From an uncultured Clostridia bacterium (GTDB lineage: Bacteria > Bacillota > Clostridia > TANB77 > CAG-508), in contig CALXPX010000075.1 of NCBI GenBank assembly GCA_944390305.1, positions 1-5,940 on the forward strand: a stretch of 5,940 nt of DNA, read 5' to 3'. The notes beneath the pieces were generated by a model that was not told where the DNA came from, ran no database searches, and saw only the letters and a list, made by a program, of their open reading frames with translations. How positions within the stretch are numbered: position 1 is the first letter of the stretch; each line of letters starts with the position of its first letter. The position numbers and the translations under genes are program-made. Of this stretch, positions 1 to 5,551 are shown piece by piece.

Positions 1-1
1 T

Positions 2-205
2 ATGCCAAAATTAAAAACTAATAAGGCTGCTAAAAAAAGATATAAATATACAGCTACAGGAAAAGTTAAAAGAACTAAAGCTAATAGAAGACATCTATTA
101 GGAAATAAAACAAATAGACAAAAATCAACAGGAAGTGTTCAAAATGCTTATGTTGATAGTACATGTAAAGAACATGTAAAAAAATTATTACCATATGGAA
201 ATTAA
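2..205 (+). CDS. rpmI: 50S ribosomal protein L35
   Basis: This 67-residue, very basic protein is ribosomal protein L35, a component of the large ribosomal subunit. It begins MPKLKTNKAAKKR and ends in KKLLPYGN, matching the family's conserved MPKxKTxxxxxKR start and LLPY-type C-terminus. The length is about that of typical L35 proteins (64-66 residues). The start codon is the second base of the window, so its ribosome binding site and the expected upstream neighbour infC (initiation factor IF-3) lie outside. The rplT start follows 23 bases after the stop codon, which fits the standard infC-rpmI-rplT operon. L20-mediated autoregulation of this operon is known in other bacteria, but the leader is not in view here. 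Identification is secure. Confidence 0.98.
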   Translation: MPKLKTNKAAKKRYKYTATGKVKRTKANRRHLLGNKTNRQKSTGSVQNAYVDSTCKEHVKKLLPYGN

Positions 206-228
206 TTATAAAGGAAGGTGAATAAAAA

Positions 229-582
229 ATGGCAAGAGTAAAAACAGCGATCATTACAAAAAAGAAACATAAAAAAATATTAAAAAGAGCTAAAGGATAT
301 TATGGAGCTAAACATTATAGATTTAGACAAGCTAAACAAGCAGTTATGAAATCAGGAGCATATGCTTATGTTGGAAGAAAAGATAGAAAAAGTGATTTCA
401 GAAAATTATGGATTATAAGAATAAATGCTGCTGCAAGATTAAATGGTATGACATATAGTACTTTAATAAATGGATTAAAGAAAGCTAATGTTACTGTAAA
501 TAGAAAAATGCTTGCTGATTTAGCAGTTACTGATCCTAAAGCTTTTACAGAAATTTGTAAGTTAGCAAAAAAAGCAAAATAA
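229..582 (+). CDS. rplT: 50S ribosomal protein L20
   Basis: This 117-residue basic protein is ribosomal protein L20, which binds 23S rRNA early in assembly of the large subunit. In Bacillota it also represses translation of its own operon. The sequence starts MARVK and carries the family's conserved blocks: an extended basic N-terminus (KKKHKKILKRAKGYYGAKH, about residues 11-29), then YAYVGRKDRKSDFRKLWI (about 45-62) and INAAARLNGMTYS (about 64-77). Length equals that of standard L20. The start has a strong Shine-Dalgarno sequence (AAGGAAGGTG at 211-220) 8 bases upstream. It is the last gene of the operon: a hairpin terminator follows the stop codon within about 12 bases, and the next gene is convergent. 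Confidence 0.98.
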   Translation: MARVKTAIITKKKHKKILKRAKGYYGAKHYRFRQAKQAVMKSGAYAYVGRKDRKSDFRKLWIIRINAAARLNGMTYSTLINGLKKANVTVNRKMLADLAVTDPKAFTEICKLAKKAK

Positions 583-593
583 ATAATAATAAA

Positions 594-620
594 AAGCAGA
601 CATTTGAGTCTGCTTATTTT
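594..620. terminator. Bidirectional intrinsic terminator between rplT and the convergent hypothetical gene
   Basis: The arms AAGCAGAC (594-601) and GTCTGCTT (608-615) form a perfect 8-bp stem with a 6-base loop. On the plus strand it is followed by the T-rich run ATTTTATTAT, which would end the rpmI-rplT transcript. Read on the minus strand, the same stem is followed by TTTTTATTATTATTT, a better U-tract, which would end the transcript of the convergent gene at 614-1198. That gene's stop codon (614-616) lies partly inside the right arm of the stem. The termination roles are inferred from this structure. Confidence 0.85.
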
Positions 621-1198
621 ATTATGTATTCTTCCCCATTCCATATAAGAATTGGTTCTTTTTTTTCTTTAAACATTTCTTTTATAGATTCATATACACT
701 ATTTGTAATTTTTAAATCTTGAAATTCCAAACCATCTTTTTTTCTAGTAAGGTAAACACATTTTTCATCATCTCCTAGTTCATCTACTTCATATTCTTCT
801 CCTTCTATTCTGCAGTTATTCAAAAAAGTATTCTGCTCTTTTATAATATCACATTTTGCTTCATTAAATTTTTTATTAATTTCATCATTTAAATTTCTAT
901 CAAAAAACAATTCATTATTATCATTTAATATATAAAAGCCGTTTTCTTGTCCTATATATCTTTCCTTACTAAATTCAGGATATTTTTCTTCTTTTGAATA
1001 TTTATAAACACCTCTATCTTTCACTTCATAAATTTCATCATAATTTTTTAGTATTTCTCTTTTTTTATCTTCCAATTCAACTTCGAAATCATCTGTTAAT
1101 TGTTTATTATCCATATAATCATTTAACTCCTTAATAATAGTTTCTCCTATATTTTTAGTAATATCTTTTACTTTATCTAATATAAACTCAAGATCCAT
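614..1198 (-). CDS. Hypothetical acidic protein, second gene of the MBL-protein operon
   Basis: I do not recognise this family. The protein has 194 residues, is rich in Glu, Asp, Lys and Asn, and has no signal peptide or membrane segment, so it is probably cytoplasmic. The first 55 residues look helical and charged (MDLEFILDKVKDITKNIGE...). The C-terminal half seems to hold two weakly similar units, about residues 87-138 and 146-194. Each has a YIL/YLT strand near its start and ends in GEEYEV or GEEYII. The start is chosen at 1198 because AAAGGA (1204-1209) sits 5 bases upstream; an alternative ATG at 1204 overlaps that site. The gene begins 11 bases after the stop of the MBL-fold gene, so the two are almost certainly cotranscribed, which suggests a linked role. 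It is not obviously the small DUF3006 protein that can accompany ComEC-like genes. Confidence 0.75.
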   Translation of the reverse strand: MDLEFILDKVKDITKNIGETIIKELNDYMDNKQLTDDFEVELEDKKREILKNYDEIYEVKDRGVYKYSKEEKYPEFSKERYIGQENGFYILNDNNELFFDRNLNDEINKKFNEAKCDIIKEQNTFLNNCRIEGEEYEVDELGDDEKCVYLTRKKDGLEFQDLKITNSVYESIKEMFKEKKEPILIWNGEEYIIK

Positions 1199-1203
1199 TT
1201 GCA

Positions 1204-1209
1204 TCCTTT
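1204..1209 (-). promoter_or_regulatory. Ribosome binding site that sets the start of the hypothetical gene
   Basis: AAAGGA on the minus strand directly follows the TAG stop (1210-1212) of the upstream MBL-fold gene. It lies 5 bases before the ATG at 1198. A second ATG two codons upstream (1204) overlaps this site and cannot use it, so the shorter 194-residue product is preferred. Confidence 0.7.
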
Positions 1210-2163
1210 CTAGGAATTACCGTCTAAAGTTATACTTATCTCTTTTATATCTATAGTATTTCCATCACTAGTAAATAAAAAAGATCCTGGATTTTCCCCA
1301 TCTGCTTTATCTGTTCTTAGAATTTTAGAACCTGCACTTTCTAATCTAGAAATAGCTTTACTATTAGGCAGATTATATGAATTATTCTTTCCTACTTCTA
1401 TAACAGAATATTGTGGTTTTACTTGTTTTAAGAAATCATCTGTACTACTTGAATTAGATCCATGATGTCCAACTTTTAATACATCTACTCTATTCCATTG
1501 CCTTGAACTTTCTACTTTTTTTCCTGCATCTCCCATAAATAAATAACTAGTCTTATTATAAGTCATTTCTATAACAATAGAACTATCATTATCTGATACA
1601 TCTTCGTCTTCTAAAGCAGACATAATTTCACATTTAGCATCTCCTAGATAAAATGTATCTCCTCTTACTGGATTTTCTATTACTACTCCTTTATCATTTG
1701 CCTCTTTAATAGCGTTTTTGTAATCATTTCCACTACTACCTATAGTTGGTATAAATAATTCTCCAATAGAATCGATTTCCTTTATAATATCATCAATTCC
1801 TCCTATATGGTCTTCATCTGCATGTGTTGCTACTAAATAATCTAATTCATTAACTCCTTTTTCTTTCAAAAACTCTACAATTTTTGTGCCATCTTCGTTA
1901 TTTCCAGCATCTATTAACATAGTAAAATCATTTAATTTAATAAAAGTTGAATCTGCTTGTCCAACATAAAAAAACATTATATTTAATTTGTCATTATTAA
2001 AATCTATTAAATTACTATTTTCTATACTTAAAGAAGATGTAATTTTTGCTCTAGATGAGTCAATATAATCTATTCCATAATATCCAGTTGCACCCAAGAA
2101 AATAAGTACAATTAAACTAATAATCCAATTTTTTATTTTATTTTTTGCCTTTCTTCTTCCCAT
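1210..2163 (-). CDS. Membrane-anchored ComEC/Rec2-like metallo-beta-lactamase-fold protein
   Basis: The 317-residue protein has a basic N-terminus (MGRRKAKNKIKNW), one membrane segment at about 13-30 and a metallo-beta-lactamase-fold domain from about 60 to 310, probably outside the membrane. The ComEC-type MBL motifs are present in order: FFYVGQADS (64-72), LIDAG (83-87), THADEDHIGG (113-122, the HxDxDH metal motif), NDSSIVI (192-198), FMGDAG (209-214) and VGHHGS (231-236). It lacks the multi-helix channel of full-length ComEC, so it is a stand-alone MBL domain of the kind seen in many Bacillota. A nuclease or phosphodiesterase activity is inferred from the fold; the substrate is unknown. 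The usual NxYGHP motif reads NSYNLP (261-266), so its His is missing. The start at 2163 is the first ATG below the promoter, with a weakly placed GGAAGTGAG 12 bases upstream. A longer frame opening with TTG at 2232 runs through promoter and terminator sequence and is rejected. Confidence 0.9.
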   Translation of the reverse strand: MGRRKAKNKIKNWIISLIVLIFLGATGYYGIDYIDSSRAKITSSLSIENSNLIDFNNDKLNIMFFYVGQADSTFIKLNDFTMLIDAGNNEDGTKIVEFLKEKGVNELDYLVATHADEDHIGGIDDIIKEIDSIGELFIPTIGSSGNDYKNAIKEANDKGVVIENPVRGDTFYLGDAKCEIMSALEDEDVSDNDSSIVIEMTYNKTSYLFMGDAGKKVESSRQWNRVDVLKVGHHGSNSSSTDDFLKQVKPQYSVIEVGKNNSYNLPNSKAISRLESAGSKILRTDKADGENPGSFLFTSDGNTIDIKEISITLDGNS

Positions 2164-2203
2164 TTCTTTTGTTTTCTCACTTCCACTTATATTTGTAGAT
2201 ATA

Positions 2204-2232
2204 AATATATCATAAAAAAGTAAAAAATACAA
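2204..2232 (-). promoter_or_regulatory. Predicted extended -10 sigma-A promoter for the MBL-protein operon
   Basis: On the minus strand, TTGTAT (2232-2227) is separated by exactly 17 bases from TATATT (2209-2204). The -10 box is preceded by TGA, giving the extended -10 form TGnTATATT. Transcription would start near 2197 and give a leader of about 34 bases before the ATG at 2163. The -35 box overlaps the T-rich tail of the yunB terminator. The call is inferred from consensus match and position. Confidence 0.65.
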
Positions 2233-2233
2233 T

Positions 2234-2261
2234 AAACCAAAAGGAATAACCCTTTTGGTTT
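2234..2261 (-). terminator. Intrinsic terminator of the sipL-yunB operon
   Basis: The arms AAACCAAAAGG (2234-2244) and CCTTTTGGTTT (2251-2261) form a perfect 11-bp stem with a 6-base loop. It starts 3 bases after the yunB stop codon. On the minus strand it is followed by ATTGTATTTTTTACTTTTTT, a U-rich though interrupted tail. The T-run on the plus side is short, so the leftward direction is favoured. Confidence 0.85.
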
Positions 2262-2264
2262 TGA

Positions 2265-2870
2265 TTAATTCATCATGTTCATCGTGTCTTCTGGACTCAT
2301 ACCTTCTAAATCATAGTAACTATCTGGTATGTCTCCTGAAATTATTGTTTCTGATAATAAAACTTGTGAAGTTATTTGTTCATCCACATCTTTAAAAGGA
2401 GTTAGTAAACTTACATTACAGTTTATATCAATATATATTCTGTGCATAGTTTGATTTATTCCAGTTTCCTCAAATTCTGACTTTATGTTTGTTGTAACAT
2501 CTCCTATAGTAGACATTCTTACTTCTACATTAGGACCTCTTCCTGACAAAAGTTTACTTCCAGTAAAACTACCTAGTCTTATATAAAATTTACTACTTGT
2601 AGTATCATTTAACTTATTTTGTATATTTAATGCTATTTCAGAATTTAATTTATTCACATTTACTACATTCATTTTTATTAATCTAATTCTACCATCTTTG
2701 TCTCTATCTATTGTACATAAATCTTCATATGATAATTTTTGCATTGCTTCATTGCATGCTTCATTTGCAAATTTTGAAGCTGTACTCCTTGATATCACTC
2801 TGCATTGTCTTTCGATAATAGGCGTAATTGCTTTTATAATAGTAACAGCAGTAAAGTATCCAATAATCAT
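2265..2870 (-). CDS. yunB: Sporulation protein YunB (main frame; 5' end apparently frameshifted)
   Basis: This is the conserved body of YunB, a membrane-linked sporulation protein. In Bacillus subtilis it is made in the mother cell under sigma-E; its biochemical role is not established. From the internal ATG at 2870 the frame gives 201 residues. A hydrophobic segment continues from upstream codons into residues 1-18. The family's hallmark blocks follow: LSGRGPNVEVRM (108-119), SEFEETGINQTMHRIYIDI (131-149) and LLSETIISGDIPDSYY (171-186). No Shine-Dalgarno sequence precedes ATG 2870. In-frame codons back to the stop at 2934-2936 extend the hydrophobic segment (KKFIFILIVI) but contain no ATG, GTG or TTG. 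The well-placed start of the gene lies at 2985 in another frame. The gene therefore looks frameshifted, by mutation or by sequence error. It follows sipL with overlapping ends and closes at a terminator. Confidence 0.88.
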   Translation of the reverse strand: MIIGYFTAVTIIKAITPIIERQCRVISRSTASKFANEACNEAMQKLSYEDLCTIDRDKDGRIRLIKMNVVNVNKLNSEIALNIQNKLNDTTSSKFYIRLGSFTGSKLLSGRGPNVEVRMSTIGDVTTNIKSEFEETGINQTMHRIYIDINCNVSLLTPFKDVDEQITSQVLLSETIISGDIPDSYYDLEGMSPEDTMNMMN

Positions 2871-2898
2871 AATTACAATAAGTATAAAAATAAATTTT

Positions 2899-2985
2899 TT
2901 ATGTGGTTTTATAACTGTATTTCTTCCGCCTATTTAAGCTTATTCTAAATCTAGGAAATCTAGATCTTGAGTAAATTTTATCCAT
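2899..2985 (-). pseudogene. yunB: Out-of-frame 5' portion of yunB (basic N-terminus)
   Basis: A 28-codon frame opens at ATG 2985 with an AGGAG Shine-Dalgarno 3 bases upstream, inside the last codons of sipL, and its first 8 bases overlap the sipL 3' end (ATGGATAA). It encodes a basic peptide beginning MDKIYSRSRFPRFR, with RRKKYSYK further on, and hits TAA at 2899-2901. This is the Arg/Lys-rich cytoplasmic tail expected ahead of the YunB membrane segment. The main yunB frame is offset by +1. Removing one A from the AAAA run at 2907-2910 (TTTT on the plus strand) would give RRKKYSYKPHKKFIFILI, joining tail to membrane segment. The alternative, a separate short peptide coupled to sipL, is less likely. 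Confidence 0.7.
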
Positions 2986-4510
2986 TAACTCCTACATATT
3001 TTGTTATAAATAATTGCATTCCTGGCATTATTTCATCTGAGATCAGTTCATTATACTTTTTTATACTATCTATAGTACTTCCAAATTCTTTAGCTATTTT
3101 CCAAAGGCTGTCATCTTTTTTGGTAAAATAAATTACCATATTATATTCATTATTACTATTGCATTCTTCTTCTTTTATCTCGCAAATCTTATTTATATCT
3201 ATTTCTGAAGATGATTTAACTAAAAACTGGATGTCTATTTTTATATCGATTTCTCCATTTGGAAGTATTGCAAAATCCTGAAGTGGTATATCTATATTTA
3301 TTTTTACATTGCTATCTATGTTCATTCCTTTACAACTCATTTTATAATCTAATGGAAGTTGCATTTGGCTTGTTCCTATATCTTGCATATTATTTAAAGA
3401 ATGTATAAATACAATATTTACATTTCCACTTATTTGAATTTCGTCATTTAGTATTCTATAATTTTCTATATCTACTTTAACATCTGCATCATAAACTTTT
3501 TCATCACCTATATTTAATAGTTGCTTTTCTCTTATACTATATATCCCGTTATAATTAGATATATTTTGCATTGCTCTTACCATCTTTTGTTCGAAAACTA
3601 AATTTCTACTTGGACTATATAAATCTTCTATAATATTAATTTCTTTATTTTCATAAGCAGATGCTGTTATTTCTATTTCTATTTCAGCATATATAGAATG
3701 ATCTTGCACACCATTTGGCTTTATTAACATATTTTTTATATCATACTGCATATCGCAGACATTTTCTTCAGATATATCTTTCATATCTATAAATCCCATA
3801 ACAGGTATTGTTACAAATACATTATTTATTCTTCCATCATCAGTTAGATACATTATCTTTAATTTTGTATCAGCTTTTGCCAAAATTTTATTATAACTGA
3901 TTTTCGTATCTTTGTTTACAATTTCTACATTAACTTTTAATATCTCTGCCAAATTATCAGTACTATCTATTGATATTGTTTCTTTTGACTGTGCTTTTGT
4001 TTTCTCAGTTCCGATTAATGAATTAACAATTATAGTTTTATCCATTCTTTGTAAATCCTTAATATCTGAAATTCCAGTAATAAATTCTTCACTTGTGTTA
4101 GTAAATAATTTAATATCCAAATTTAAAATAGCTTTTACATTTATTTTTCTTTCATTTATCATTCTTGCTTCCACATTTTTTAAACAAGTTTGAATTTCAG
4201 GTATCATTCCGCTTTGTGCATTTTCAATATTTATTATTTGTGAAAAGTCTAAAACATAATTTATACTTCTTATTTCTCTTTTTCCTTCTTCTTCAGCTAT
4301 ATACATTGTATATGTATTAACAGCTCCATCAATTCTTACTTTTCCGTCCATTACTTCTTTTTTATAAATATTTACTATTCCGCTTGAAGTTATAATACTA
4401 AATATGTCAGGTTTTATATCAGGAACTATACAATCTCCTTCACATATTGCTGTGTCCAATTTTTGTGCAATAATTTGGTTTATTGATAACTTATTTTTTT
4501 CTAATTCCAT
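2978..4510 (-). CDS. sipL: SipL-type spore morphogenetic protein (SPOCS/DUF3794 repeats plus C-terminal LysM)
   Basis: This 510-residue protein lacks a signal peptide and membrane segments. It has repeated SPOCS (DUF3794) domains at about 35-120, 187-260 and 300-395, followed by a C-terminal LysM domain at about 458-506. The LysM motif reads YFTKKDDSLWKIAKEF...KYNEL...MPGMQLFI. Family members open each SPOCS unit with motifs such as IVPDIKPDI, visible here near residue 28. In Clostridioides difficile, SipL has this architecture and size and binds the coat ATPase SpoIVA through its LysM domain on the forespore surface. In Bacillus the LysM protein SpoVID plays the comparable role. The nearby veg gene matches the clostridial veg-sipL order as I recall it, which supports orthology, though other SPOCS-LysM paralogues exist. 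The start at 4510 is chosen because AAGGAGGT (4521-4528) lies upstream of it; the earlier ATG at 4537 precedes that site. It overlaps the yunB start by 8 bases. No convincing sigma-E promoter was found. Confidence 0.88.
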   Translation of the reverse strand: MELEKNKLSINQIIAQKLDTAICEGDCIVPDIKPDIFSIITSSGIVNIYKKEVMDGKVRIDGAVNTYTMYIAEEEGKREIRSINYVLDFSQIINIENAQSGMIPEIQTCLKNVEARMINERKINVKAILNLDIKLFTNTSEEFITGISDIKDLQRMDKTIIVNSLIGTEKTKAQSKETISIDSTDNLAEILKVNVEIVNKDTKISYNKILAKADTKLKIMYLTDDGRINNVFVTIPVMGFIDMKDISEENVCDMQYDIKNMLIKPNGVQDHSIYAEIEIEITASAYENKEINIIEDLYSPSRNLVFEQKMVRAMQNISNYNGIYSIREKQLLNIGDEKVYDADVKVDIENYRILNDEIQISGNVNIVFIHSLNNMQDIGTSQMQLPLDYKMSCKGMNIDSNVKINIDIPLQDFAILPNGEIDIKIDIQFLVKSSSEIDINKICEIKEEECNSNNEYNMVIYFTKKDDSLWKIAKEFGSTIDSIKKYNELISDEIMPGMQLFITKYVGVNG

Positions 4511-4516
4511 TAAAAT

Positions 4517-4528
4517 CCTTACCTCCTT
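4517..4528 (-). promoter_or_regulatory. Ribosome binding site that sets the sipL start
   Basis: AAGGAGGTAAGG on the minus strand holds a full-consensus Shine-Dalgarno core (10 bases from ATG 4510) and a second AAGG core (6 bases from it). The in-frame ATG at 4537 lies upstream of both cores, so ATG 4510 is the better start and the protein begins MELEKNK. Confidence 0.8.
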
Positions 4529-4552
4529 AAATACCATTTATTAATATATATG

Positions 4553-4570
4553 CTTTTTAATATTAAAAAG
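4553..4570. repeat. 18-bp perfect palindrome in the sipL/TM2 divergent region
   Basis: CTTTTTAATATTAAAAAG is its own reverse complement. It lies 43 bases upstream of the sipL start codon and between the two divergent genes. It could be a binding site for a dimeric regulator of sipL, or a weak hairpin in its leader. In such AT-rich sequence it may also have arisen by chance. Confidence 0.5.
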
Positions 4571-4605
4571 AACCTATTTTTAATCTTTTTTTATTTCATA
4601 GCCTA

Positions 4606-4634
4606 TTGGCAAAATACATATATTATTGTATAAT
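4606..4634 (+). promoter_or_regulatory. Predicted sigma-A promoter for the TM2-DUF2752 operon
   Basis: TTGGCA (4606-4611, five of six matches to the -35 consensus) and TATAAT (4629-4634, perfect -10) are separated by exactly 17 bases. Transcription would start near 4641, giving a leader of about 29 bases. AGGAGG (4656-4661) lies 8 bases before the ATG at 4670. This near-consensus promoter suggests strong vegetative expression, unlike the sporulation genes beside it. A small inverted repeat, GCCTATTGGC (4601-4610), overlaps the -35 box. Confidence 0.85.
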
Positions 4635-4669
4635 ATATATAACTTAAAAAATTTAAGGAGGATATAAAA

Positions 4670-5167
4670 ATGTATTGTAGACAATGTGGAAAACCAGTTA
4701 GTGATAATCAAGAATTGTGCGATGAATGCATGGCAAAACAAAATAATACTAATCAAGTTTATCAAACAACCGCACAAGAAACATCTTCGGTAAACAATGA
4801 ACATACACAAACAAATAATAATAATGCAAATTATACAACACCAAATTATAACTATAATAGTCAAAATACTCAGAACAATAATCAAAATCAAGCGCAATAC
4901 AATCAATATAATAATAACAATTATGTACCTAACCCAAATCCAAAATCAAAAATAGCAGCTGGTATTCTTGGCATTTTACTAGGAGCTTTAGGTGTTCATA
5001 ACTTTTATTTAGGATATACAGGTAAAGCTGTAGCACAGCTTTTAATTACTTTAATATCTTGTGGAACATTATCCTTTGTATCTGCTATTTGGGGATTAAT
5101 AGAAGGAATAATGATTTTAACAGGAAGTATTAATACAGACGGTCAAGGAAATCCTTTAAGTGATTAA
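4670..5167 (+). CDS. Zinc-ribbon TM2 domain-containing membrane protein
   Basis: The 165-residue protein has three parts. Residues 3-20 form a small zinc ribbon (C3-x2-C6 and C17-x2-C20). Residues 22-91 form a linker very rich in Asn, Gln, Thr and Tyr with no charged clusters, probably disordered. Residues 92-152 form a TM2 domain with two membrane helices, AAGILGILLGALGVHNFYLG (96-115) and LLITLISCGTLSFVSAIWGLIEGIMIL (124-150). The first contains the family's GxxGxHxFYLG signature. TM2 proteins are small bacterial and animal membrane proteins without a settled biochemical role; the zinc ribbon could bind nucleic acid or a partner protein. It has its own promoter and a strong ribosome binding site, and DUF2752 follows 12 bases after the stop. 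The call is secure at domain level; function is unknown. Confidence 0.93.
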   Translation: MYCRQCGKPVSDNQELCDECMAKQNNTNQVYQTTAQETSSVNNEHTQTNNNNANYTTPNYNYNSQNTQNNNQNQAQYNQYNNNNYVPNPNPKSKIAAGILGILLGALGVHNFYLGYTGKAVAQLLITLISCGTLSFVSAIWGLIEGIMILTGSINTDGQGNPLSD

Positions 5168-5178
5168 TAGTGATTAAT
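5159..5178 (+). repeat. Tandem 10-base duplication at the TM2-DUF2752 junction
   Basis: AGTGATTAAT occurs twice back to back. The first copy supplies the last two sense codons (Ser-Asp) and TAA stop of the TM2 gene. The second fills most of the gap before the DUF2752 start at 5180. It looks like a recent small duplication. It leaves no recognisable Shine-Dalgarno sequence in front of the second gene. Confidence 0.85.
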
Positions 5179-5179
5179 T

Positions 5180-5551
5180 ATGAAGAAAAGATTTCTTAAT
5201 ATTATAATTTTAAGTATATTAATATTATTTCTATTTATAATAGCAATTTTTCCAGTAAATTGTATATTTAAACAGTTTACTGGAATTTATTGCCCTGGTT
5301 GCGGTATGACCAGAGCATTTTATGAAATATTACATTTAAATTTATTTAGTGCAATATATTTCAACATTTTATCAATTCCTTTATTTGCATTTATTATTAT
5401 TTTAATTATAAATGTATCTTTAGATATTATAAAAGATAAATATACATTTATACCTAAATTAATGTCTTTTTTTAGTAAATATTATCTAGTATTTATAATT
5501 CTTCTTATTATTAGTTTTATATACAATAATATAAAGACTTTCTTTATTTAA
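5180..5551 (+). CDS. DUF2752 family membrane protein
   Basis: This 123-residue, very hydrophobic protein carries the DUF2752 signature CPGCGMTRA (38-46) just after the first membrane helix. Membrane segments lie at about 6-26, 60-84 and 99-117. The length is normal for the family. Its function is unknown; the paired cysteines C38 and C41 could bind metal or form a disulfide. It starts 12 bases after the TM2 stop codon with no clear ribosome binding site, so translation may depend on ribosomes finishing the TM2 gene. The upstream in-frame TGA at 5171 rules out an earlier start. As I recall, DUF2752 genes often neighbour TM2 or CD225-like membrane genes, which would suit a joint membrane role. 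The 3' end overlaps a terminator stem. Confidence 0.88.
   Translation: MKKRFLNIIILSILILFLFIIAIFPVNCIFKQFTGIYCPGCGMTRAFYEILHLNLFSAIYFNILSIPLFAFIIILIINVSLDIIKDKYTFIPKLMSFFSKYYLVFIILLIISFIYNNIKTFFI

Noticed and set aside
366..644. Minus-strand open frame opposite rplT
   Set aside because: It lies antisense to a secure ribosomal protein gene and runs through the terminator; its hydrophobic content follows from reading Lys-rich codons backwards.
2164..2232. Longer MBL protein starting at TTG 2232
   Set aside because: The extra 23 codons cover the predicted promoter and the terminator tail. TTG 2232 has no ribosome site, and the hairpin lies just before it; ATG 2163 is better.
2698..2937. Plus-strand open frame of 79 codons antisense to yunB
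   Set aside because: It is a shadow of the yunB frame, with no ribosome site and no family resemblance; the minus strand holds clear YunB motifs.
3912..4193. Plus-strand open frame inside sipL
   Set aside because: It is antisense to the SPOCS region, without a ribosome site or recognisable domain.
4538..4669. Sigma-E or sigma-K promoter for sipL
   Set aside because: CATATATA and TATACAAT resemble sporulation -10 boxes, but neither has a matching -35 at the right spacing, and in this AT-rich stretch such matches are expected by chance.
4580..4906. Minus-strand open frame opposite the TM2 gene
   Set aside because: It is the reverse of the Asn/Gln-rich linker, giving a spurious Ile/Cys-rich protein; it also covers the strong TM2 promoter.
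4742..4942. Asn/Gln-rich coding stretch as a DNA repeat or CRISPR-like array
   Set aside because: The AAT/CAA codons give low complexity, but there are no regular repeat units or spacers; it is the coding sequence of a disordered linker.
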